Positions 1 through 7,729 of a DNA stretch of 11,984 bases are shown here, piece by piece. Under the pieces are notes generated by a model. The model was not told the DNA's origin, did no database searches, and saw nothing but the letters and a program-made list of their open reading frames with translations. This DNA is from a bacterium (GTDB lineage: Bacteria; Blakebacterota; Blakebacteria; Blakebacterales; Blakebacteraceae). The stretch is taken from positions 1-11,984 of the forward strand of contig JALGVQ010000124.1 in assembly GCA_025774615.1 (NCBI GenBank), given 5' to 3'. Both the position numbers and the translations under genes were made by a program. Position 1 is the first letter of the stretch. Each line of letters starts with the position of its first letter.

Positions 1-1
1 C

Positions 2-37
2 GGGCTCGACATCGAATCGGGAGAAGACGACCGGTGA
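2..37 (+). CDS. C-terminal end of an unidentified upstream gene (partial)
   Basis: One frame is open from the window edge and ends in TGA at 35-37, giving the tail GLDIESGEDDR. The stop overlaps the GTG start of the TRAP receptor gene as GTGA, the same arrangement seen between dctQ and dctM. This suggests the TRAP genes are later members of a longer operon that begins outside the window. Eleven residues are too few to assign a family, and an open frame this short can arise by chance. The coupling pattern is the main support. Confidence 0.4.
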   Translation, partial: GLDIESGEDDR

Positions 38-1065
38 GAAGGGTTCTCAAGGTCACGTCCCCTGCCCGTTCCTCTCTCTTCTCCCCCCTCTTCACCTTCC
101 TTCTCTTTCTTTCCCTTTTCTCGCTGACATCGTGTCAGGAGCAGTCCCGGCTCCGCGTCCTCAAGCTCGCCCACGGCCTCGACGTGACCCACCCGGTGCA
201 CCTGGCGATGGTCCATATGGGCGAGGTCCTCTCAGAAGTCTCTGAGGGCCTGATGCGGATAGATATCCACCCCGGCGGTCAGCTGGGTGAAGAACGCGAA
301 TTGATCGAGATGCTGCAGATCGGCAGTCTCGCCATGACCAAGGTCTCCGCCAGCCCGCTCGAATCGTTCGTGCCGGAGATCAAGGTGTTCAGCATCCCTT
401 ATCTCTTCCGGGACTACGACCACCTCTGGCAGGTGCTGGATGGGGAGATCGGTCGAAGGCTCCTCCTTGCCGGCCGGGATTTCTACCTGCGCGGGCTCTG
501 CTACTACGACGCCGGTCCGCGCAGCTTCTACACCCGCGACCGGCCGATCCGGACGCCTGCCGACCTCAAGGGAATGAAGATCCGGGTTCAGAAAAGCATA
601 ACCTCGACCCGGATGGTTCAGGCACTCGGAGGTTCCGCCACCCCGATCGACTGGGGGGAACTCTACTCGGCACTGCAGCAGGGGGTGGTGGACGGCGCCG
701 AAAACAATCCTCCCAGTTTCCATGTCAGCCGACATTACGAAGTCTGCCGCTACTACAGTCTCGATGAGCACACCTGGGTCCCCGACATCCTGCTCATCAG
801 CACGAAGGTCTGGGAGGGCCTCACCGCACAGGAACAGGCATGGCTCACCGAAGCGGTAGAGGCATCGGTGGATGTACAGCGCAGACTGTGGCGGGAGGCT
901 TCGGAGCGCTCGCTGGCCGAAGTCGAGGCCGCCGGCGTCGAGATCATCCGTCCGGAGACCAGCCTTTTCAGAGAAGCGGTGGAGGAGATGCACGAGAGTT
1001 ACGTGGGAACACCGATCGATCTCCTGATCGATGAGATCAAAGCGGTGGGGCGTGATGGGGGCTGA
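34..1065 (+). CDS. dctP: TRAP transporter substrate-binding lipoprotein (DctP family)
   Basis: This is the extracytoplasmic receptor of a TRAP transporter, which captures an organic acid or similar anion and delivers it to the DctQM permease. The start is GTG at 34, preceded by a GGGAGAAGA ribosome-binding stretch. Residues 13-33 form a very hydrophobic Ser/Leu/Phe signal ending in the lipobox LTSC, with Cys34 as lipid anchor. DctP hallmarks follow: GGQLGEERELIEML (residues 81-94), FSIPYLFRD (119-127), LKGMKIRVQ (178-186) and QGVVDGAENN (216-225). Arg184 is at the position of the family's conserved carboxylate-binding arginine. The length of 343 residues is normal for the family. The gene directly precedes dctQ, so it serves that permease. 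The ligand cannot be read from sequence. Many DctP receptors are free periplasmic proteins, whereas this one is predicted to be membrane tethered. The signal-peptide codons make the coding strand almost pure pyrimidine over 69-122. Confidence 0.93.
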   Translation: MRRVLKVTSPARSSLFSPLFTFLLFLSLFSLTSCQEQSRLRVLKLAHGLDVTHPVHLAMVHMGEVLSEVSEGLMRIDIHPGGQLGEERELIEMLQIGSLAMTKVSASPLESFVPEIKVFSIPYLFRDYDHLWQVLDGEIGRRLLLAGRDFYLRGLCYYDAGPRSFYTRDRPIRTPADLKGMKIRVQKSITSTRMVQALGGSATPIDWGELYSALQQGVVDGAENNPPSFHVSRHYEVCRYYSLDEHTWVPDILLISTKVWEGLTAQEQAWLTEAVEASVDVQRRLWREASERSLAEVEAAGVEIIRPETSLFREAVEEMHESYVGTPIDLLIDEIKAVGRDGG

Positions 1066-1567
1066 GAAACCATCTTCCCGCAGTCTGGAGCCACTGACCG
1101 GCCTGGTGCTGAAGGGGCTCTCGATACTCCTCATCGTGCTGATGACCGTCATGGTGCTCGATGTGACCTGGCAGGTTATCTCCCGATTCATCATGAACCG
1201 GCCGAGTTCCTTTACCGAGGAGCTCGCAGGATTCCTGCTGATCTGGATCGGTCTGTTGGGGGCCGCGTATGCCTTCGAGACGAGAGCCCACCTCGGCATC
1301 GATCTGCTCAGGGAAAAACTGGGTGCTGCCGGGTCGCTCAGACTCGATCTGGCGGTCAACCTGATCGTGATCCTTTTCGCGCTGGCGGTGATGGTCGGCG
1401 GCGGACTCAACCTCGTGGTCCTGGCGTTTCAGCTTCATCAGATCTCAGCCGCGATGGGAATCGGGATGGGCTTCGTCTATCTCGCCCTCCCCCTCTCGGG
1501 GCTCCTGATCATGCTCTTCGCGGCACGCGCGATCACGGACTCTCTCACCGACAGGGCAGGTGAGTGA
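1055..1567 (+). CDS. dctQ: TRAP transporter small permease subunit (DctQ family)
   Basis: This is the four-helix small membrane subunit of the TRAP transporter. Four hydrophobic segments are visible: LKGLSILLIVLMTVMVLDV, the GFLLIWIGLLGAAYAF region, LAVNLIVILFALAVMVGGG, and FVYLALPLSGLLIMLFAARA. The segment SSFTEELAGFLLIWIGLLGAA followed by AHLGIDLL is the conserved DctQ core. I chose ATG 1055, giving 170 residues and overlapping the dctP stop by 11 bases. A GTG lies immediately before it at 1052. An ATG at 1031 would add eight charged residues but has no visible ribosome-binding site. A GGTGGGG stretch at 1044-1050 sits close upstream of the chosen start. The stop overlaps the dctM start, so translation is coupled and the two subunits should be made in step. 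Confidence 0.9.
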   Translation: MGAEKPSSRSLEPLTGLVLKGLSILLIVLMTVMVLDVTWQVISRFIMNRPSSFTEELAGFLLIWIGLLGAAYAFETRAHLGIDLLREKLGAAGSLRLDLAVNLIVILFALAVMVGGGLNLVVLAFQLHQISAAMGIGMGFVYLALPLSGLLIMLFAARAITDSLTDRAGE

Positions 1568-2865
1568 TGGAGGCCCCGGTCCTCATCCTCCTTGTCAGTT
1601 TCATCGCCTGCCTTGCCCTCAGTGTGCCGATCGCGATCAGTATCGGTATCTCCACCGTGGTCACCATGCTGCTGACGATCCCCGCGGGACCGGCTGTGAC
1701 TACCGTGGCACAGCGAATGGCGACCGGGCTAGACTCATTCGCGCTCCTGGCGATCCCCTTCTTTATCCTGGCGGGGCAGTTGATGGCCCGCGGAGGGATC
1801 GCGGGAAGACTCATCGATTTTGCAAGGGTGCTGGTCGGGGGGTTCCCGGGGGGGCTCGCCTACATCAACATCGTGGCCTGCATGTTCTTCGGCGCCATCT
1901 CCGGTTCAGCGGTGGCGGCGACATCCGCCATCGGGGGCTTTATGATCCCCGCCATGGAACGGGAAGGGTACGAGCGGCCTTTCAGCGTCTCGGTGACGAT
2001 GACCGGATCGATCACCGGTCTCCTCATCCCTCCGAGCAACGTCCTGATCGTCTATTCGCTGGCGAGCGGTGGGGTTTCGATCGCCGCCCTCTTCCTCGCC
2101 GGCTACCTGCCGGGGATACTGGTGGGACTGGGTCTGATGGCTGTATGCGGGGTCATCTCCTCGATCCGGGCTTACCCGGCCGGTGAGCGCCCCTCGATGG
2201 CTGATGCACTCACCATATTCCTGAAAGCTATCCCGAGCCTCCTGCTGATCGTGATCGTCATGGGCGGGATCGTGGCCGGGCTCTTCACCGCCACCGAGGC
2301 GAGCGCGATAGCAGTCATCTATGCATTCATCCTGACGCTGGCCTACCGGGAGATCCGGATCAGGGAGCTTTCGGATATCCTGCTGAAGGCCGTGGAGACC
2401 ACCGCCATCGTGATGCTGCTGATCGGTACCTCCACGGCGATGTCGTGGATCCTCAGCTACGAGAACATCCCGCAGGAACTCACCGCAGCTCTGCTCTCGC
2501 TCACCGATAGCCGGATACTCATCCTTCTCTTCATCAATATTGTGCTGCTGCTGGTGGGCACTTTCATGGACATGACCCCGGCGGTGCTCATCTTCACCCC
2601 TATCTTCCTCCCGATCGCCGTCATGCTCGGGATGACGCCGCTGCACTTTGGCATCATGATGGTGCTGAACCTCTGCATCGGCCTCTGCACCCCGCCGGTC
2701 GGTTCGATCCTCTTTGTGGGCTGCGGCCTGGGGAAGACCTCGATCGCCGAGACCACCCGCGCCCTTCTGCCCTTTTACGCTGTGATGGTCCTTGCCCTGC
2801 TTCTGGTCACCTATCTGCCCTGGATCACTGAAGCCTTGCCCCGGTTGTTCGGATATTCGCTCTGA
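1567..2865 (+). CDS. dctM: TRAP transporter large permease subunit (DctM family)
   Basis: This is the roughly twelve-helix transport subunit, which uses an ion gradient (usually sodium in this family) to move the ligand handed over by DctP. The family core is clear: FDS-type text appears as LDSFALLAIPFFILAGQLM, then FFGAISGSAVAATSAIGG, then TGSITGLLIPPSNVLIVYS. Further on are GLFTATEASAIAV, FMDMTPAVLIFTPIFLPI and LNLCIGLCTPPVG, all typical of DctM. At 432 residues the length is normal. Two adjacent starts exist: GTG 1564, which overlaps the dctQ stop by four bases, and ATG 1567, which overlaps it by one as TGATG. I prefer the ATG. A GGCAGGTGAG stretch precedes both. No terminator is seen before the next gene 56 bases downstream. 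Confidence 0.94.
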   Translation: MEAPVLILLVSFIACLALSVPIAISIGISTVVTMLLTIPAGPAVTTVAQRMATGLDSFALLAIPFFILAGQLMARGGIAGRLIDFARVLVGGFPGGLAYINIVACMFFGAISGSAVAATSAIGGFMIPAMEREGYERPFSVSVTMTGSITGLLIPPSNVLIVYSLASGGVSIAALFLAGYLPGILVGLGLMAVCGVISSIRAYPAGERPSMADALTIFLKAIPSLLLIVIVMGGIVAGLFTATEASAIAVIYAFILTLAYREIRIRELSDILLKAVETTAIVMLLIGTSTAMSWILSYENIPQELTAALLSLTDSRILILLFINIVLLLVGTFMDMTPAVLIFTPIFLPIAVMLGMTPLHFGIMMVLNLCIGLCTPPVGSILFVGCGLGKTSIAETTRALLPFYAVMVLALLLVTYLPWITEALPRLFGYSL

Positions 2866-2906
2866 AGCAGAGGATATATATCGATGATGCCTTGGTCCTG
2901 TCGAAC

Positions 2907-2911
2907 AGGAG
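2907..2911 (+). promoter_or_regulatory. Ribosome-binding site that sets the GH20 start
   Basis: AGGAG lies ten bases before ATG 2922. The frame also has an upstream TTG at 2892, but that codon has no such site. The residues encoded from 2922 form a clean signal peptide, so 2922 is the better start. Confidence 0.7.
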
Positions 2912-2921
2912 AACAATCACC

Positions 2922-5006
2922 ATGAGTGCAAAATCGTTCATCATTGCCGCCATCACGATCACTCTGCTTTCAGGTGGTCTCTCTCCGGTTTCCATTCAAC
3001 CGGATGGATTCGAGCTTCTGCCTCAACCGAAGCGTGTTTCCGTCGAAGAGGGGCCCGGACTCTCTGCCGGCGGTCTGCATACCCTGGCCCTCGGTGAAGG
3101 AACAAACCGGCCTGCAGTATTGCCCCCCCTGCTCGATCGATTGCCGACAGGATCAGGAACCGGACCGGGTGTGCTTGAACTGGCACTCAGCAGCAGTGGC
3201 CTGACTCCCGAGCACCCTCAAGGGTACGAGTTGGCCATCACCGAAGGGTTCGTGCGGATCACCAGCCGGGGTGAGGCTGGTCTCTTCTACGGCTGTCAGA
3301 CCCTGCAACAGCTGCTCGAGGACGCTCAAGACCGGGGCATCGAGATCCCGGCAATGCACATCATCGACTGGCCCGATATCGACTATCGGGCGGTCCATTT
3401 CGACGTTAAGCATCACCTCGACCGGATGAAGTATTACTACGATGCCATCGACCGGCTTGCGGGGATGAAGATCAATGCCGTGATCTTCGAACTCGAGGAC
3501 AAGCTGCGCTACCGCAGACAGCCGGTGGTGGGCGCGGACAACGCAATGAGCATCGAAGAGGTGGCCGCACTGACTCGCTACGCCCGTGAACGTCACATCG
3601 AGATCAGCCCCCTGATCCAGGGACTCGGGCATGCCGCTTTCATCCTGAAGCACGAGGAGTACCGCGACCTGCGTGATGATCCGGCCAGTGACTGGGCCTT
3701 TGACCCCCTGAACGAACGCACCTATGAAGTGCAGTTCGACCTCTACCTCGATGCCATCGAGGCCACTCCCGGCAGCCGTTACCTGCATATCGGGGGCGAT
3801 GAGGTGCAGGTCGGGGCCAGCGAAGCGGGCCGGGCGACCGGACTCTCATCGTTCGAGCTCCAGATGCAATGGCTCGAACGGGTCGCGGCGTTCGCGGCCG
3901 AGCACGATCGCATCCCGATCATGTGGGACGACATGCCCCTCAAGGATGCCGGCGTCTGGCCGACGACTCTGCGCAACATGCCCGGGGAGGAGTTCGACAG
4001 CATCTGGAGCGCGGCTGACAGGAACCTGGCCGCGAGCATCAATCTCTTTCCCACCAACTGCGTATACATGCGCTGGAACTACGGATCGCCTCTGGTGGAT
4101 GGGAATATCCGCACCCTGGAGTGGTACCATCAGAACGACCTGCACGCCATGGCGGCTACCGCAGCTCAGACGACCTGGCCGATCCATCCGCGACGGGGCG
4201 GTAATGTTGTACCGATCCGCGATTTCAACCGACTGACAGCCGAAAACGGACTCGACGGAATTTTGTGTACCGCCTGGGATGACTCCTCACCTCACATGGA
4301 GTTCTACTGGCGTGGCTGGATCGCGCACGCTGAATACGCCTGGTCATCCGAGGGAAGAACAATCGATGAGTTCAATGCCGCCTACGGCCAGAGGCGTTTC
4401 GGTCCCGCTGGACGGGAGCTGGCATCGGTGGTCCACGACGGGCTCGAAGCCGCATTGAACGCAGGTGACGCGATCCTGCGCGAGAGCCCGGGTCGTCGCG
4501 GTCCCTTCCGGCCAGACGAGGCGATCGAGGCGGCGCTTACCATGCCCGATCCTGAGGCACCTGGTGAGTGGAGTGAGCGCAACGCCGATCGGCTCTCCAC
4601 CGCCCGGACTGAATTCAAGCGCTATCGGGAGACCGCGGCGACCTTCGTTGATCTCCAGAGACAGGCAACCCGCGGTCGCTACGCCCTGCGCCTGATGAAC
4701 GCCCTTAATGAGGTACAGGCATACTCCTGGCGGTTACTGCTGGCCACAGCTGAATGTGACGTGAGAGGTAAGGAAGCTGCCGGAGGACGGTTGATCGCTG
4801 AGATCGAACAGTTCCAGGAAGCCGAAACGGAGTTTCTCTCCATTTTCGGCGAGACCCGCTTCCTGAACAATCCACCCGGGTATGAGCTCGACCAGAATCA
4901 CCACCCGCACCTGGCCAACGTGCGCAACGATCCGTCGTGGATCTTCGGGATCGAGTCGGGATTCTGCGCCAGGGCACTGGCCTGGCTATCTGGAGATCTA
5001 TTCTGA
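2922..5006 (+). CDS. Secreted glycoside hydrolase family 20 protein (beta-N-acetylhexosaminidase-like)
   Basis: This is probably an exo-acting periplasmic or outer-surface hydrolase that removes N-acetylhexosamine from glycans such as chitin fragments, peptidoglycan or glycoproteins. The 694-residue product starts with a signal peptide (about residues 1-25, MSAKSFIIAAITITLLSGGL). A GH20b-like N-terminal domain follows (about 28-145; LLPQPKRVSVEEG, then GEAGLFYGCQTLQQLL). The TIM-barrel catalytic domain starts at DWPDIDYRAVHFDV, where Arg156 matches the family's sugar-binding arginine. HIGGDEV carries the catalytic pair Asp293-Glu294. QGLGHAAF (His237), WDDMPL and TAWDDSSPH are further GH20 landmarks. 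The C-terminal 200 residues are helical and not assignable. GH20 uses substrate-assisted catalysis by the 2-acetamido group. The text around the barrel start differs from textbook hexosaminidases, so the exact substrate is open. It follows dctM by 56 bases and may be co-transcribed. Confidence 0.85.
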   Translation: MSAKSFIIAAITITLLSGGLSPVSIQPDGFELLPQPKRVSVEEGPGLSAGGLHTLALGEGTNRPAVLPPLLDRLPTGSGTGPGVLELALSSSGLTPEHPQGYELAITEGFVRITSRGEAGLFYGCQTLQQLLEDAQDRGIEIPAMHIIDWPDIDYRAVHFDVKHHLDRMKYYYDAIDRLAGMKINAVIFELEDKLRYRRQPVVGADNAMSIEEVAALTRYARERHIEISPLIQGLGHAAFILKHEEYRDLRDDPASDWAFDPLNERTYEVQFDLYLDAIEATPGSRYLHIGGDEVQVGASEAGRATGLSSFELQMQWLERVAAFAAEHDRIPIMWDDMPLKDAGVWPTTLRNMPGEEFDSIWSAADRNLAASINLFPTNCVYMRWNYGSPLVDGNIRTLEWYHQNDLHAMAATAAQTTWPIHPRRGGNVVPIRDFNRLTAENGLDGILCTAWDDSSPHMEFYWRGWIAHAEYAWSSEGRTIDEFNAAYGQRRFGPAGRELASVVHDGLEAALNAGDAILRESPGRRGPFRPDEAIEAALTMPDPEAPGEWSERNADRLSTARTEFKRYRETAATFVDLQRQATRGRYALRLMNALNEVQAYSWRLLLATAECDVRGKEAAGGRLIAEIEQFQEAETEFLSIFGETRFLNNPPGYELDQNHHPHLANVRNDPSWIFGIESGFCARALAWLSGDLF

Positions 5007-5079
5007 TCAGCGCCCCGGTGAAGCTCTGCGGTACCGCCAATCCCTGAATTCACAGATCCACCTGGCGGAAGTCCACCTG

Positions 5080-5107
5080 TTCGACGGTTGGTGGTATCTT
5101 CTATATT
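5080..5107 (+). promoter_or_regulatory. Possible promoter giving a leaderless transcript of the small gene pair
   Basis: TATATT at 5102-5107 is a good -10 match and lies six bases before ATG 5114. A weak -35 (TTCGAC, 5080-5085) is 16 bases further upstream. Transcription would then start at or next to the ATG. No Shine-Dalgarno stretch is visible before that ATG, which fits a leaderless mRNA. The -35 match is poor. Confidence 0.3.
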
Positions 5108-5113
5108 GGGATC

Positions 5114-5287
5114 ATGCGAATCATCAAAGAGAGTATAACTGCCGACGAATTGATGGAGATGGCTCGGGAGGGATTCGGGGACATGGTCAACATCCGCCCG
5201 AGCAGGGGAAACATGAGTCGGGGCGTCGACGATGCGGCAATCAGAGAGTTGATCGAGAAGATCGTCGACAAGCTGGTTGAGGTATGA
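5114..5287 (+). CDS. 57-residue DUF5674-like protein, apparently with its middle deleted
   Basis: This small gene reads MRIIKESITADELMEMAREG, then FGDMVNIRPSRGNMSRG, then VDDAAIRELIEKIVDKLVEV. As I recall the DUF5674 family (about 105-115 residues, function unknown), its start resembles the first 25 residues here: MRII/VKE, an ITxEEL helix, then FGDMVKAVVDV. Its end resembles residues 25-57: MINIRPSxGNRSRGVxDxxIR, then a terminal helix. The roughly 50 residues normally between them are absent, with the join at the Met-Val of GDMV. The frame is intact and its stop overlaps the next gene as ATGA, so the gene may still be translated to drive its partner. It lacks a Shine-Dalgarno site and has a TATATT box just upstream. 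Alternatively it is a naturally short family member. The reading frame is clear; the family call rests on memory and not on a search. Confidence 0.6.
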   Translation: MRIIKESITADELMEMAREGFGDMVNIRPSRGNMSRGVDDAAIRELIEKIVDKLVEV

Positions 5288-5613
5288 CCGAACAGCACCC
5301 ATCCCTGGCAGCCGGACGGTGGAGAGAATTCCCACTCGTCGTACAGTTCGCCCACATCGGCAGTGAGGTGGAGCGGGCGCTGCGCTGGGAATCCAGGGGC
5401 AATGAGAAACGATCCCGCCGGGCTCTGGATCGTGGACTCGAGCTGCTCAGCCTGACTATCGCCGATCCCAGGCATAGTGGCCGTTTGAAGGAGATGACCC
5501 GTCTTCGCGAGGTCCTCCTGGACTACTTCCTCGGAGACAACCACCACGGATCGACACCGGAGTCCTGGCACAGGTACTTCCACCCGTTCGGAGTAGCTGC
5601 GAACAGAGAATAG
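5284..5613 (+). CDS. Conserved 109-residue helical protein, partner of the DUF5674-like gene
   Basis: This is a small soluble protein with no signal peptide or membrane segment. It opens with TEQHPSLAAGRWREF, continues with an amphipathic helix holding FAHIGSEVERALRWESRGNE, then RALDRGLELLSLTIAD, and ends with LREVLLDYFLGDN and SWHRYFHPFG. I recognise this pattern as a widespread uncharacterised family often encoded beside DUF5674 proteins. The all-helical make-up recalls HEPN-like folds, but the usual RxxxxH catalytic motif is not evident. The start codon is inside the ATGA overlap with the gene before it, with GAGG just upstream, so translation is coupled. A two-gene cassette of small proteins invites comparison with toxin-antitoxin modules, but nothing here proves such activity. 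The gene converges on the Rieske-ThDP gene 28 bases away. Confidence 0.8.
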   Translation: MTEQHPSLAAGRWREFPLVVQFAHIGSEVERALRWESRGNEKRSRRALDRGLELLSLTIADPRHSGRLKEMTRLREVLLDYFLGDNHHGSTPESWHRYFHPFGVAANRE

Positions 5614-5641
5614 ACCGGAGCGCGCAGCAGATACCGGGCCA

Positions 5642-7612
5642 CTATATCAGATCAACATCCCATTTCAGCTCGACCAGCGCGGGACCGTCATGATCCAGCG
5701 CTTCACCGAGTATGGTTTCCAGACCATCGAACGTCTCGACCCGGCGCCCGAACGCACCACACAGCTCGGCAAAGGCTGCGAAATCAGGGTTGCGCAGGTC
5801 GGTCTCCCATACCGGCATGTCTCCTGAACGCTGTTCCTTGGAGATCTTCCCCAACTCGTTGTTGTTGAGCAGGATATGGGTGATATCCATCCCGTATTTC
5901 ACGGCCGTGGTGAGCTCTCCCAGGTACTGTCCGAATCCTCCATCTCCTGTGATGGCGACAACCTTGCGTCCATGGAACGGTGAACCCTCCTCCTGAGCGG
6001 CAGCCCAGGCTCCCAGTGCCGCCGGGTAGCCGAATCCGATCGATCCCAGGTAGCCCGACATCAGGACAGGCTGCCCCTTCGACTCAAAATAGCGCCCGAA
6101 GGCATAGGTGTTGTTGCCCACATCGACCGTGATGATGGCGTCGTCGGGGATCACCCGGCCGAGCACAGCGAAGATACCTGCCGCGTTGAGTCCCTGACCC
6201 CGATCATCCCCGGCACGGGAGTCCTTCTCCGTCCGCCAGATCGCCCAGCGCTCGGCGATCTCATCCCGGGTATCTGTCCACCCCTCTGTACCCTCGAGTG
6301 CTGAATGGAGCGCGGATACCGTCCGGTCGATCTCGCCCCAGACAGGAACATCCACCGCGTGGAACTTGCCCAGGATCATGGCATCGAAATCGACCTGGAT
6401 CGTCGGTTTCTTGGGTGTGATGCCGGTGTGATTGCTGAAACTCGACCCGAGGACCAGCAGACAATCCGATTCATTCATGAACCAGCTTGCCACCGGTGTC
6501 CCGCTCCGGCCCAGGACACCACAGGCCAGAGGATGATCGTCAGGGATGAGTCCCTTCGCTTTGAAGGTGGTGATCACCGGAGCGTTGAGGAGCTCTGCGA
6601 GGCGCGTGATGCCCTCCATATGAAAGCGGGCCCCATGTCCCACGATGATGGCCGGACGTTTCGAGTCCTTCAGCAGATCCACCGCATTCCCGAGCGCATC
6701 CGGAGGGGGCGCAATAGCCCTGTCGGAGAGTCGCCCATCAGGGCTCCCCGGCTCACTCCCATCCGGAGCAGCCATCTCCTGTACCTCATCGGGCAGGATC
6801 AGGTGTGAGACTCCCCGGTTCAGGACGGCACTCTTGCAGGCGAGGGTGACCAGTTCGGCGTGGTTTGAGGATGCCAGAACCGGTTGAGTCCATTGCGCCA
6901 CCCGGCCGAAGGCGGCAGTCAGGTCTATCTCCTGGAAGGCGCCGGGACCCAGGACCTGGGTCTGGACCTGACCGGTGATGGCCAGGGCGGGCGCCCGGTC
7001 CACGTTGGCATCCCACAGGCCGGTGAGCAGATTCGTGGCACCCGGTCCCGCGATCGACAGACAGGCGGCAGGACGACCGGTCAGCTTCCCGTAGGCCGAC
7101 ACGGCAAACGCCGCAGCACCTTCATGCCTGACGCCGATGTAGCGGAGTTCTTCCGCCTCGACCCGGCGCCGTATGGCGTCGGCCATGCCCAGGTTCGAAT
7201 GGCCGACCATGCCGAACACCCAGCGGATATCCCAATTGACCATGGTTCCAGCCAGCAGGTCGGAGACCGTGAGGAGAGGAACAGGTTCAGGATCGAAACC
7301 CACATAGATCCCGTCATCCCGAACTTCCACCTCGAAAGTCTCAACCGAATCGTCAAAACCGCCGGGAGGACTCCCGGTGAGGGGATGGTAGTCCCAACCA
7401 TGCCAGGGACAGCGCAGGTACCCGTTCTCGATGGCACCCTCTCCGAGTGGCCCACCCTGATGAGGGCATCTGTTGTCCAGCGCGCCGTACTTCCCTTCGA
7501 AGTGGGTCAGGCACACGGTCTGCCCCCCACAGGTCACCTGGCGGACCCGTCCCTCCTCCAGCTCGCCGTGTTCCAGTACCTTGTGCCAGACCTTTTCAGA
7601 TGACTCGGTCAT
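5642..7612 (-). CDS. Rieske [2Fe-2S] domain fused to a thiamine-diphosphate-dependent enzyme
   Basis: The protein has 656 residues. Residues 8-106 are a Rieske ferredoxin-type domain with the cluster motif C49-P-H51 and C68-P-W-H71, separated by 16 residues. Residues from about 114 to 656 form a complete ThDP enzyme of the acetolactate synthase/pyruvate oxidase superfamily. It has an N-terminal Pyr domain with catalytic Glu164 in RHEGAAAFA, a central domain (about 300-440; VDLLKDSKRPAIIVGHGARF), and a C-terminal PP domain. The ThDP/Mg motif starts GDGGFGQY at 556 and ends LLNNN at 581-585. Such enzymes decarboxylate 2-oxo acids; the attached cluster suggests electrons are taken from or given to the active site. 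The reaction is unknown. ATG 7610-7612 is preceded by AAAGGAG (7621-7627) at eight bases, a strong site. No signal peptide is present, so it acts in the cytoplasm. The gene shares strand and direction with its upstream neighbour, 117 bases away. Confidence 0.92.
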   Translation of the reverse strand: MTESSEKVWHKVLEHGELEEGRVRQVTCGGQTVCLTHFEGKYGALDNRCPHQGGPLGEGAIENGYLRCPWHGWDYHPLTGSPPGGFDDSVETFEVEVRDDGIYVGFDPEPVPLLTVSDLLAGTMVNWDIRWVFGMVGHSNLGMADAIRRRVEAEELRYIGVRHEGAAAFAVSAYGKLTGRPAACLSIAGPGATNLLTGLWDANVDRAPALAITGQVQTQVLGPGAFQEIDLTAAFGRVAQWTQPVLASSNHAELVTLACKSAVLNRGVSHLILPDEVQEMAAPDGSEPGSPDGRLSDRAIAPPPDALGNAVDLLKDSKRPAIIVGHGARFHMEGITRLAELLNAPVITTFKAKGLIPDDHPLACGVLGRSGTPVASWFMNESDCLLVLGSSFSNHTGITPKKPTIQVDFDAMILGKFHAVDVPVWGEIDRTVSALHSALEGTEGWTDTRDEIAERWAIWRTEKDSRAGDDRGQGLNAAGIFAVLGRVIPDDAIITVDVGNNTYAFGRYFESKGQPVLMSGYLGSIGFGYPAALGAWAAAQEEGSPFHGRKVVAITGDGGFGQYLGELTTAVKYGMDITHILLNNNELGKISKEQRSGDMPVWETDLRNPDFAAFAELCGAFGRRVETFDGLETILGEALDHDGPALVELKWDVDLI

Positions 7613-7729
7613 CTCGGGTTCTCCTTTACAGGTTCAACACTTCCATCACTGGTTCAGTCATGCCACAGGACAGCAGACGAGGGACAACCGGCCACCAGAT
7701 TCATCACTTCATGATGGTGAAAGGACACA

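Noticed and set aside
232-1410. Long open frame (392 codons) on the - strand opposite dctP and dctQ
   Set aside because: It overlaps two clearly coding genes, has no recognisable domain, and is of the kind expected opposite high-GC codons.
1906-2916. 336-codon - strand open frame opposite dctM
   Set aside because: The product is a low-complexity run of charged and His/Gln/Asp residues typical of an antisense shadow of a membrane protein gene.
5028-5037. Palindrome GCGGTACCGC after the GH20 gene as a terminator
   Set aside because: There is no loop or T-run; a 10-base palindrome alone is weak evidence.
6884-7603. 239-codon + strand open frame inside the Rieske-ThDP gene
   Set aside because: It lies wholly opposite a gene with intact catalytic motifs and a strong ribosome-binding site.
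7700-7722. Imperfect CATCA/TGATG hairpin between the two - strand genes
   Set aside because: The stem is only five pairs and has no T-run, so it is not a supportable terminator or operator.
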